A stretch of 52,926 nucleotides of DNA from Streptomyces sp. G44. Lineage in GTDB: Bacteria > Actinomycetota > Actinomycetes > Streptomycetales > Streptomycetaceae. A model generated the notes under the pieces. That model did no database searches and had not been told where the DNA came from. It was given only the letters and a program-made list of their open reading frames with translations. The translations under genes were made by a program, and so were the position numbers. How positions within the stretch are numbered: position 1 is the stretch's first letter; every line of letters begins with the position of its first letter. Location of the stretch: contig NZ_JAFEXF010000026.1 in NCBI RefSeq assembly GCF_016905445.1, forward strand, positions 1-52,926, in the 5' to 3' direction. This document shows, piece by piece, positions 46,698-52,926 of the stretch.

Positions 46698-47678
46698 GTG
46701 GACGTCAACATATCGGCCGAGGCCGACCTGGCTGCGCGTTTCGAGGAGCACAGGCCCCGGTTGAACGCGGTCGCGTACCGCATGCTCGGCTCGCTGAGCG
46801 AGTCCGAGGACGCGGTCCAGGAGGCGTGGTTCCGCCTCAGCCGCACCCAGGCCGCGGCCGCGGCCGCGCCCCTGGATGCGGCCGCAGCCACAGACGCAGC
46901 GGCGTCGGGGACCGGTGACGCCGCGGGCGAGGTGCGCAACCTCGGCGCCTGGCTGACCACTGTCGTCGGCCGCATCTGCCTGGACCTGCTGCGTTCACGC
47001 CAGTCACGGCGCGAGGAGTCCCTGGACGCCTCCCTGGAGACGCACGTCCCGGACCCGGTCGTCAGCCGCGCGGACGTGGTCGACCCCGAACAGGAGGCAC
47101 TGCGGGCCGATTCGGTGGGCCTCGCGCTGCTCGTCGTACTGGAGACCCTCGCGCCCGCCGAGCGGCTGGCGTTCGTGCTGCACGACATGTTCGCCGTGCC
47201 GTTCGACGAGATCGCGCTCATCGTGGAGCGCACGCCCGCCGCGACCCGGCAGCTCGCCAGCCGCGCCCGCCGCCGCGTGCGGGGCTCGGCGCCCGTCCGG
47301 GAGACGGATGTCGCCAGGCAGCGCGAGGTGGTCGAGGCCTGGACGGCCGCCACGAAGGCGGGTGACTTCGACGCGCTGCTCGAACTCCTCGACCCCGACG
47401 TCGTGTTGCGCTCGGACACCGGTGAACTGTCCTCCGGGTTGTCGAAGCTGGTGCGGGGCGCGGCGGCGGTGGCCGCGCAGGCCACCATGTTCGCGCGGCT
47501 GGCATCGCACCAGCACGTGGTGCTCGTCAACGGCCTGCCGGGTCTCGTGGCGGCCCCGGGCGGCGAGGTGTTCTCCCTCGGCTCCTTCACCGTCGTGGAC
47601 GGCAGGATCGTGGAGATCAACATCATCGCCGACCCGGAGCGGCTGCGGCACCTGCGGCTCCCGCCGCTCGACGCCTGA
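46698..47678 (+). CDS. ECF sigma factor with SnoaL-like C-terminus (ECF41-type)
   Basis: 326 residues from GTG 46698. Sigma region 2 in FEEHRPRLNAVAYRMLGSLSESEDAVQEAWFRL, an Ala-rich insert of ~25 residues, then NLGAWLTTVVGRICLDLLRSRQSRREESL; region 4 in LAPAERLAFVLHDMFAVPFDEIALIVERTPAATRQLASRARRRV. The C-terminal ~110 residues (AWTAATKAGDFDALLELLDPDVVLR... FTVVDGRIVEINIIADPERL) form the SnoaL-like domain of ECF41/SigJ-type factors, which controls activity from within the protein. These are normally next to a carboxymuconolactone decarboxylase-like or oxidoreductase gene; none is seen here. Confidence 0.9.
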   Translation: MDVNISAEADLAARFEEHRPRLNAVAYRMLGSLSESEDAVQEAWFRLSRTQAAAAAAPLDAAAATDAAASGTGDAAGEVRNLGAWLTTVVGRICLDLLRSRQSRREESLDASLETHVPDPVVSRADVVDPEQEALRADSVGLALLVVLETLAPAERLAFVLHDMFAVPFDEIALIVERTPAATRQLASRARRRVRGSAPVRETDVARQREVVEAWTAATKAGDFDALLELLDPDVVLRSDTGELSSGLSKLVRGAAAVAAQATMFARLASHQHVVLVNGLPGLVAAPGGEVFSLGSFTVVDGRIVEINIIADPERLRHLRLPPLDA

Positions 47679-47755
47679 GTCCCGGGGCTCCGCACGGGAC
47701 TCCTCGCCCGAGCCTCCGCACGGGACTCCTCGCCCAGGACTGCTCACGGGACTCC

Positions 47756-49879
47756 TCAGGCGGGCGTCCTGCGCACCACCCGCAGCAGGTACTCCTTGCG
47801 GTGGAGCGGATCGTGGTCGGTCCGCTCGCGCGTCGGGGCAGGGCCGCGCACCGGCTCGTAGTGGTCGAAGGCGGACTCCAGTTCGCCCTCGCCGCGCGTG
47901 AGTCCGGGCAGTCGCTGCTCCAGCGCGTGCACCTGCTGGGCGGGGATGTCCCCTTCCAGGCGGTACGAGGTTCCGCTCGCCGCCTGGGTGTGCGGTACCG
48001 CGCGCAGCCGGGCGAGGGCGGGCAGTACCGCCCCGACCGTGTCGGCGGGCACGTCGAGCCGGAAGCGGTGCATCGGCTCGTGCACCACCGTGCCCGCCTC
48101 GCGCAGCGCGTCCATCAGGACCAGCGGCGTCAGGTTCCGGAAGTCGCCTGCGGTGCTCGACATGCTCTTGTCGAAGGTGCCGTGCGCGTGGCTCTGACGC
48201 GGCCAGTAACCGGCGCGCGTCATCGTGACCGCGCAGTCGGGGACGCGCCAGCCGTACAGGCCCTGGTGCAGCGTCTCCCGGACGGTCTCCTCGACGGCCC
48301 GGAAGAACGCGTACGGCATCGAACCGAGCTCGACGCCGAGCCGGAACGTCACCCCCGTGCCGGCCGGCGCGGGCTCGACGCGCAGCCCGACCGTGGCGAG
48401 GAACGGGTTCGGCTCCCTCTCGCCGATCTCGAACGCCTCGCCCGTGCCGGCGACCCGCTCCACGCAGATCGTCGTCGTCTCGCGGAAGGAGACGTCGAGG
48501 CCGAAGTCCTCGGCCAGCGTGGCCTGGACGACCTCCTTCTGGACCTCTCCGTAGAGCGACACCGACACCTCCTGGCGGACGGTGTCCTGCCGCAGGTCGA
48601 TCAGCGGGTCCTGCTCGGCGAACTGGGTGAGCGCGACGTGCAGGGCGCCCCGGTCGGCGGGGCACAACGGGGTGACGACCGTCTCCAGGGTGGGCGGCGC
48701 GAAGAACCGGCCGGCGGGGTCGGCGCCCTTGGGCGGTACGCCGATCACGTCGCCGATCCGGATGCCGCCGAGCCCCCACAGCTTGCCGATCTGCCCCGCG
48801 CGGACCTCCGCGCCGGGCATGTCCGTGCCCTGGTCGCAGACGCTGACGGCGGTGACCTTGCCTTCGCGGCGGGCGCCGGGCCCGCCGCCCGTCCTGCCCT
48901 CGGCGCTGCCGGTGGTGTCCGTGATGGCGACACGGTCACGTGTGCGGACCGTCCCCGAGAACACGCGTACGTACGCGATCTTCTCCCCGGCGCTCCCCCG
49001 CTCGACCTTGAACACGCTGCCGGAGAGCGGCCCCGCGGCGTCCCCGGCGGCCGACGGCAGCAACTCGCGGATGCCGTCCTTCAGTTCGGGCACCCCCGCG
49101 CCCGTCGTCGCCGAGCCGAAGTAGACGGGGTGCACCAGGGCCTGACCGGTCTGCCGGGCCAGTTCGGCGCGCAGGCGGTCGTAGGAGAGGGACGGGGCGT
49201 CGTCGACGTACGCCGTGAGAAGCGCGTCGTCGTGCCCGGTGAGCAGTTCGGCCAGCCGGGCGGTGAATGCGCTGCCGTCGGTGCCGTCAGCGGCGAAGGG
49301 AGCGACGGGAGTGAAGGGGGTGAAACGCGCCGCGCGTGTGCCGATGTCCGTGACCGTGCCCATCGGGACGATGTCGGGGGTGAGCCGCTCGGCGATGTGC
49401 CGCAGGACGCCGTCGTACCGGGCGCCGGTGCGGTCCGCCTTGTTCACGAAGATCAGGGTCGGGATGCGCAGCCGCCGCAGGGTGCGCAGCAGGACCCGGG
49501 TCTGCGCCTGGACGCCCTCCACCGCCGAGATCACGAGTACGGCGCCGTCGAGCACGCTCAGGACCCGCTCCACCTCGGCGATGAAGTCCGGGTGGCCGGG
49601 GGTGTCGATCAGGTTGACCGTGACGCCCGTGCCCGTGCCCGTGCCTGCGCCTGGGCCCTGCGGGGCTTCGATGGTGAAGGAGACGACCGCGGACTTGATC
49701 GTGATGCCGCGCTGCCGCTCCAGGGCGAGCGAGTCGGTCTGCGTGTTTCCGTCGTCGACGCGGCCGATCTCGTCGATGACCCCGGCGGTGTGCAGGAGCC
49801 GCTCGGTCAGGCTGGTCTTACCGGCGTCGATGTGGGCGAGGATGCCCAGGTTCAGTGTGTGCGGAGCAGGTGAATGCAC
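47756..49879 (-). CDS. TetM/OtrA-like ribosomal protection GTPase
   Basis: 707 residues from GTG 49879 (AAAGGA 11 nt upstream). EF-G-like GTPase that dislodges tetracyclines from the ribosome. G1 AHIDAGKT at residues 15-22, RGITIKSA, DTPGHPDF (G3), NKAD (G4), and the EF-G domain III-V pattern continuing to HAHGTFDKSMSSTAGDFRNLTPLVLMDALREAG near 575-610. Length fits the family. Closest in style to actinobacterial OtrA-type self-resistance proteins, although many Streptomyces carry such genes without making tetracycline. A short ORF overlaps its start (next entry). Confidence 0.9.
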   Translation of the reverse strand: MHSPAPHTLNLGILAHIDAGKTSLTERLLHTAGVIDEIGRVDDGNTQTDSLALERQRGITIKSAVVSFTIEAPQGPGAGTGTGTGVTVNLIDTPGHPDFIAEVERVLSVLDGAVLVISAVEGVQAQTRVLLRTLRRLRIPTLIFVNKADRTGARYDGVLRHIAERLTPDIVPMGTVTDIGTRAARFTPFTPVAPFAADGTDGSAFTARLAELLTGHDDALLTAYVDDAPSLSYDRLRAELARQTGQALVHPVYFGSATTGAGVPELKDGIRELLPSAAGDAAGPLSGSVFKVERGSAGEKIAYVRVFSGTVRTRDRVAITDTTGSAEGRTGGGPGARREGKVTAVSVCDQGTDMPGAEVRAGQIGKLWGLGGIRIGDVIGVPPKGADPAGRFFAPPTLETVVTPLCPADRGALHVALTQFAEQDPLIDLRQDTVRQEVSVSLYGEVQKEVVQATLAEDFGLDVSFRETTTICVERVAGTGEAFEIGEREPNPFLATVGLRVEPAPAGTGVTFRLGVELGSMPYAFFRAVEETVRETLHQGLYGWRVPDCAVTMTRAGYWPRQSHAHGTFDKSMSSTAGDFRNLTPLVLMDALREAGTVVHEPMHRFRLDVPADTVGAVLPALARLRAVPHTQAASGTSYRLEGDIPAQQVHALEQRLPGLTRGEGELESAFDHYEPVRGPAPTRERTDHDPLHRKEYLLRVVRRTPA

Positions 49880-49943
49880 GTGGCGTCATGTCCTTTGAAG
49901 AGAGCTGGCCTTCCTCGGGGCGGGACATGCGCGAACGCCGCAT
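49818..49943 (-). CDS. 41-codon leader ORF overlapping the tet-like gene start
   Basis: Starts at ATG 49943, 7 nt after an AAGGAG ribosome-binding site, reads MRRSRMSRPEEGQLSSKDM..., and ends at 49818, 62 nt inside the resistance gene in another frame. The very strong ribosome-binding site argues for translation. It could act as a translational control element, like leader peptides before tet(M)-type genes, or its stop may promote re-initiation. Real expression is unproven. Confidence 0.5.
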   Translation of the reverse strand: MRRSRMSRPEEGQLSSKDMTPRAFTCSAHTEPGHPRPHRRR

Positions 49944-50101
49944 TTGCTGCTCCTTCGTGGACTGCGCCGGGCCTTCGCCGGCTCCCACAAGTGCAGCAGG
50001 GGGCCGACGCGCGCGGCAAGTGAATAAGCCGTTCGGCGTACGGGTGGTTGTGGCGTGGGGTGGCGTGGTGATGGGGTGGCTGCGGCTGTATGGGCGAGGG
50101 C
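49944..50101. other. 158-bp leader region upstream of the tet-like gene
   Basis: No gene is seen besides the leader ORF. It contains a small GCCGG/CCGGC hairpin and a run of G-rich bases; the promoter for the resistance gene should be here but is not clear by eye. Confidence 0.4.
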
Positions 50102-51238
50102 CTATGGCACGGGCGTACGGTCGCGCGACTCGGTGTACCGCACCCAGAGGGTGAGGCCCGCGGCGACGGCGAGCAGCAGAGCGCTCGCGGCGGGCGTCGG
50201 CAGTTCGATGAGGGCGGTGGCCGGGGCGGTGGGGCGCGGCCCCATCGCGATGACCGCCGCGAACGCCCCCACGGCGACGGCCGCCGCGACCACGGCTCTC
50301 CGCCGAGCCGCGCGAGCGGAGGAGGCCAGGGAGTCTTTGTGAGCTGCGGGGTGTGGGGAGTCGGCGGGAGCTGCGGAGGGCGGGGAGTCCGGGGAGCCCG
50401 CGGTAGCTGCCGAGTGCGGGGAATCCGCGCGGGTCGGGGAGGCCGGGCAGTCCGTGGGAGCTATGGAGTTGGTGCAGCCCGTGCGAGTTGCGGAGTGCGG
50501 GGAGCCCGTGCGGGCGGCGGGGTTCGCACAGCCCGCGTGAGTTGCCGAGTGCGGGGAGTCCGCGCGGGTGGGGAAGTGCGGAAAGCCCGTGCAAGCCGCG
50601 GAGTTCGTGGAGCCCGTGAGAGTCGTGGAAACCGGGGAGTCCGTGTGAGCGGCGGGGTGCGGACAGTCCGCGTGATTGGTCGAGTGCGAGGAGTCCGTGC
50701 GGGTCGCGGTATCCGGGCAGTCCGTGCGACCTGCCGAGCGCGGGGAGTCCGGGAAACCTGCGGGAGCGGCGGAGGCCAGGGAGTCTGTGCGAGTTGCGGG
50801 GCGCGGGAAGTCCGGGAAGCCCGCGCGGGCGGCGGAGGCCAGGGAGTCTGTGCGAGCTGCGGGGTGCCGGGAGTCCGGGTAGTCCGCGGAAGCTGCCGAA
50901 TATGGGCGATCCGTGGGAGTCGGGGCGTCCGGAGAGGCCGTGCGAGCTGCCGAGTGTGTCGAATCCGGGGGACCCGCGTGAGCCGCGGAAGTCCGGCAGC
51001 CCGCGCGTTCCGCGCGGCCCCGCAGGAAGCTCGCCACGGACACCCACAGCGCGATCACGACGGCCAGCACGAGCAGCTCGCGCGCGCCGGGGGAGGTCTC
51101 GTCCCTGCCGTGGACCAGCCACCGGTAGAGCAGCCACAGGGCGTAGCCCTGGATGACGTCGCGGGCCCCGCGCCGGACCAGGGAGCGCGGGGTCCGCCGG
51201 GGCGGAGTCTCCGCCTCCGTCGAGCGGGGGACGCTCAT
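50102..51238 (-). CDS. membrane protein with nonapeptide repeat array
   Basis: 378 residues from ATG 51238, fixed by ATGA overlap with the CPBP gene. One or two N-terminal helices (ELLVLAVVIALWVSVASFL, ~53-71), then a long array of ~9-residue repeats from about 80 to 300 (consensus AxRTDSPHS, e.g. PTRADSPHS, AARTGSPHS, AACTGFPHF), then two C-terminal helices (VVAAAVAVGAFAAVIAMG and ASALLLAVAAGLTLWV). The array is coded by 27-nt repeats, likely an expandable hydrophilic linker outside or between membrane helices. Function unknown. No such repeat family is known to me. Confidence 0.75.
   Translation of the reverse strand: MSVPRSTEAETPPRRTPRSLVRRGARDVIQGYALWLLYRWLVHGRDETSPGARELLVLAVVIALWVSVASFLRGRAERAGCRTSAAHAGPPDSTHSAARTASPDAPTPTDRPYSAASADYPDSRHPAARTDSLASAARAGFPDFPRPATRTDSLASAAPAGFPDSPRSAGRTDCPDTATRTDSSHSTNHADCPHPAAHTDSPVSTTLTGSTNSAACTGFPHFPTRADSPHSATHAGCANPAARTGSPHSATRTGCTNSIAPTDCPASPTRADSPHSAATAGSPDSPPSAAPADSPHPAAHKDSLASSARAARRRAVVAAAVAVGAFAAVIAMGPRPTAPATALIELPTPAASALLLAVAAGLTLWVRYTESRDRTPVP
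50345..51000 (-). repeat. 27-nt minisatellite within the membrane protein gene
   Basis: Roughly 20 or more degenerate 27-nt units, seen on the plus strand as recurring GGGGAGTCCGNG..GAGCTGCGGAGTGC patterns. The length is always a multiple of three, so the frame survives copy-number change. Confidence 0.8.
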
Positions 51239-52332
51239 CGGCCGGCCCCCGCGCCGGTACCGACCGCTTCGATCCCGCGGCGGCCCGCCACGCGGAGCAC
51301 CAGCGCCGCGTACCCGCAGAGCATCACGACGTCGACGCAGACCGACATCCAGTCCATGTCGGCGGCCGTCTCCTCGGAGGCGAGCGCGCCGACGATCGCG
51401 GCGGAAACCCCCATGGCCAGCAGGTTGTTGAGCACGTGCAGCCCGATGGCCGCCTCCAGGCCGCCGGTACGCACCGTCAGCACGCCCGCGACCAGCCCGA
51501 ACACCACCAGGTCCGCGAAACCCCACGGCGTCCCCCAGCCGTGGGCCGCGGCGAACAACGGAGCCTGCGGCAGGATCGCGAGCCACGGGGAGCGGAGCCA
51601 GGCGCCGACCGCCTGGGTGAGCCAGCCCCGGAACACGTACTCCTCGGCCGCCGCCTGGAACGGCACCAGTACGCACACCATCGCGAGGCCGGCCAGGAAG
51701 CCGGGGAGGCCGATCCACCGCATGTCGTCCGTGCCGTCGCCCGCCGGGGAGGGCAGCAGCAGCATGACCGCGAACGCCCCCGCGACCACCGGCAGTGCCA
51801 TCGCCGCGCACCGCCCGAGCCAGCGCCACCGCAGCCGCCCGGCGACCGACGACACCGTCCCGGCCGGGCGCCGCTGCGCCCAGCGGGCGGCGAGCAGTAC
51901 GACGGGGAGCAGCAGCGCGAGGGAGAGCAGGGCAAGGCCCGTCTCCCCGGCGCCGCCCCACACCCGGAACCCGTCCGCGTCCACCGGCCGGCCCCACAGC
52001 GCCCCCGCCACCTGGCTGCCGAGCAGGACGAGCAGCATGGCGGCGACGCCACCGGCCAGCACCAGGCCGGTGCCCACCAGGGGGCGCCACCAGCGGTGCC
52101 GTCCGGTGAGCAGGGCGAGGCGGTGGTAGGGGAGGGGCGTGAGGGCCACCGGGGGGTGGTGGGGGCGGGGGTACGGGGGGAACTGGGCGTACGCGGCCGG
52201 GTGCGGGCGCGGGTGCGGGTACGGGTACGGGTGCGAGTGTGGGTGCTGACGCGGATGCGGGGGCGGGGACGGGGGCGGTGCGAACGGGTCGTGGGCGGGC
52301 CCGGCCGGGGAGGGCGTCGGCGTATCGGTCAT
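51235..52332 (-). CDS. CPBP/CAAX-type intramembrane metalloprotease
   Basis: 365 residues from ATG 52332. Eight or so membrane helices. CPBP motifs: E230-E231-Y-V-F-R235 (EExxxR), FAAAHG at ~262 (FxxxH), and HVLNNL near ~300. Type II CAAX-prenyl-endopeptidase family, acting on membrane proteins; some process bacteriocins or activate anti-sigma factors. The N-terminus has a His/Pro/Tyr-rich tract (PHPRQHPHSHPYPYPHPRPHP) coded by short repeats, absent from most family members. Translationally coupled to the repeat-containing membrane protein, a possible partner. Confidence 0.88.
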   Translation of the reverse strand: MTDTPTPSPAGPAHDPFAPPPSPPPHPRQHPHSHPYPYPHPRPHPAAYAQFPPYPRPHHPPVALTPLPYHRLALLTGRHRWWRPLVGTGLVLAGGVAAMLLVLLGSQVAGALWGRPVDADGFRVWGGAGETGLALLSLALLLPVVLLAARWAQRRPAGTVSSVAGRLRWRWLGRCAAMALPVVAGAFAVMLLLPSPAGDGTDDMRWIGLPGFLAGLAMVCVLVPFQAAAEEYVFRGWLTQAVGAWLRSPWLAILPQAPLFAAAHGWGTPWGFADLVVFGLVAGVLTVRTGGLEAAIGLHVLNNLLAMGVSAAIVGALASEETAADMDWMSVCVDVVMLCGYAALVLRVAGRRGIEAVGTGAGAGR

Positions 52333-52504
52333 GCACCACAGCATTCCGGCCGTGGAGGGTCCAGACGTCGGCCGTCGGCACGATCGCGCTCTCCACCCTG
52401 GGATAGAGCCGGGCCCCGCCGATCCCCGCCGGGGTGCTGCCGATACCCGCCTGGGCCTGGGCACAGACCGTCTCGGTACCGCTCCTCCGTATCATCGGGC
52501 CCCT

Positions 52505-52926
52505 ATGGAGGGGATACGCAACTGGCTGCTGCCCGCGTTGTTGGCGGTCCAGCAGCTGGCCTACTGGCCGGGGCGGGTGCTGCGGGACGGGGACCAGGTC
52601 GGCGCCGCGCAGCTCACGGCGGTGCTGATCGTCGCGGTCGTCGTCACCGCGGGGCTCGGCGTGCGCAGAAGCCGGCCCGTGGCCGCCGCGCTCGTCGTCG
52701 AGGCGGGCCTGCTGGGCGGGCTGTTCCTGCCCGAGGACGCGACACTGCTGCACTCGGTGGCCGTGCCGGTGGCCCTGTACTCGGTCGCGGTGCGCCGCCC
52801 GGTGCGCACGGCCGCCCTCGCCGGGGCCGCCCTGATCGCCGTGGAGGCGGTCCGCGCGGCGGTGCTGTACCCCTCCGTGGCCGAGGCCGGCGGCGAGACA
52901 CTCGTCAACTGCGCGCTCTTCCTGAC
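52505..52926 (+). CDS. membrane protein N-terminus, probably sensor histidine kinase (3' end outside window)
   Basis: Begins at ATG 52505 (MEGIRNWLLPALLAVQQLAYWPGRVL) and has no stop before the window edge; 140 residues are visible. Four helices (ALLAVQQLAYW, LTAVLIVAVVVTAGLGV, AALVVEAGLLGGLFL, ALAGAALIAVEAVRAAVL) resemble the membrane sensor of Streptomyces NarL-type histidine kinases, but no kinase domain is in view, so this is only a guess. Divergent from the CPBP gene. Confidence 0.6.
   Translation, partial: MEGIRNWLLPALLAVQQLAYWPGRVLRDGDQVGAAQLTAVLIVAVVVTAGLGVRRSRPVAAALVVEAGLLGGLFLPEDATLLHSVAVPVALYSVAVRRPVRTAALAGAALIAVEAVRAAVLYPSVAEAGGETLVNCALFL

Noticed and set aside
47801..49873. Plus-strand frames opposite the ribosomal protection gene
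   Set aside because: No motif, and the minus-strand protein has all GTPase motifs.
50345..51000. CRISPR or non-coding satellite
   Set aside because: Units are 27 nt, spacer-free and keep an open frame between membrane helices, so a coding minisatellite is more likely.

Overview
High-GC actinobacterial DNA, almost certainly a Streptomyces chromosome: strong third-position GC bias, many GTG starts, overlapping ATGA/GTGA operon joints, and recognisable dasR-dasABC, wblE, sigH-prsH and albaflavenone genes. The gene order from about 2.5 to 38 kb resembles, from memory and unchecked, the SCO5219-SCO5250 part of the S. coelicolor core chromosome. The right end (38-53 kb) looks more variable. Both window ends cut genes: an HD-domain membrane protein on the left and a membrane protein resembling a histidine-kinase sensor on the right.

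Layout. 1-3.1 kb: HD protein, TPR protein, peptide deformylase. 3.4-5.9 kb: translationally coupled epi-isozizaene synthase and CYP170-type P450 (albaflavenone pathway). 6-9.8 kb: class Ia ribonucleotide reductase nrdAB (minus strand) behind two NrdR-like boxes and a cobalamin riboswitch. 9.8-14.8 kb: GNAT enzyme, then a carbon-uptake block cstA-ybdD-DUF3311-mctP. 14.9-23.3 kb: the aminosugar regulon: dasR, dasABC (chitobiose ABC importer), dasD (GH3 hexosaminidase), nagB and a SIS-domain phosphosugar enzyme, with dre operators before dasA and nagB. 23.5-25 kb: SDR and its divergent TetR regulator with twin operators. 25-31 kb: PdtaS-like kinase (with an unexpected dre site upstream), wblE, diacylglycerol-type lipid kinase, small membrane protein, sigH-prsH stress module. 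31-35 kb: Zn-finger UBP protein, Na+/H+ antiporter, PLP enzyme, amidase, small conserved protein. 35-37.7 kb: a family 2B encapsulin shell (with a cyclic-nucleotide-binding-like domain) followed directly by a polyprenyl diphosphate synthase with a disordered N-terminus, the likely cargo. 38-40.2 kb: GNAT, Cys-rich small protein, lipoprotein. 40.7-45.8 kb: a large AfsR/SARP-type regulator convergent with a DrrAB-like ABC exporter, whose upstream region carries helically phased CTGWCAN heptamers. 46-52.9 kb: HAD phosphatase, ECF41-like sigma factor, TetM/OtrA-like ribosomal protection protein with an overlapping leader ORF, a membrane protein with a nonapeptide repeat array, a CPBP protease and the partial membrane protein.

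How it fits together. The das/nag block takes up chitin-derived chitobiose, splits it to GlcNAc and feeds GlcN-6P metabolism under DasR. The nrd genes are predicted to be shut off when B12 is available, so that a B12-dependent reductase encoded elsewhere takes over. The most unusual parts are the encapsulin/prenyl-synthase pair, the phased repeats before the exporter, the ORF overlapping the tet-like gene start, the SigH frame that stays open through prsH, and several in-phase minisatellites (10, 15 and 27 nt) in or between genes. All family calls were made by reading the sequence; no database search was run.
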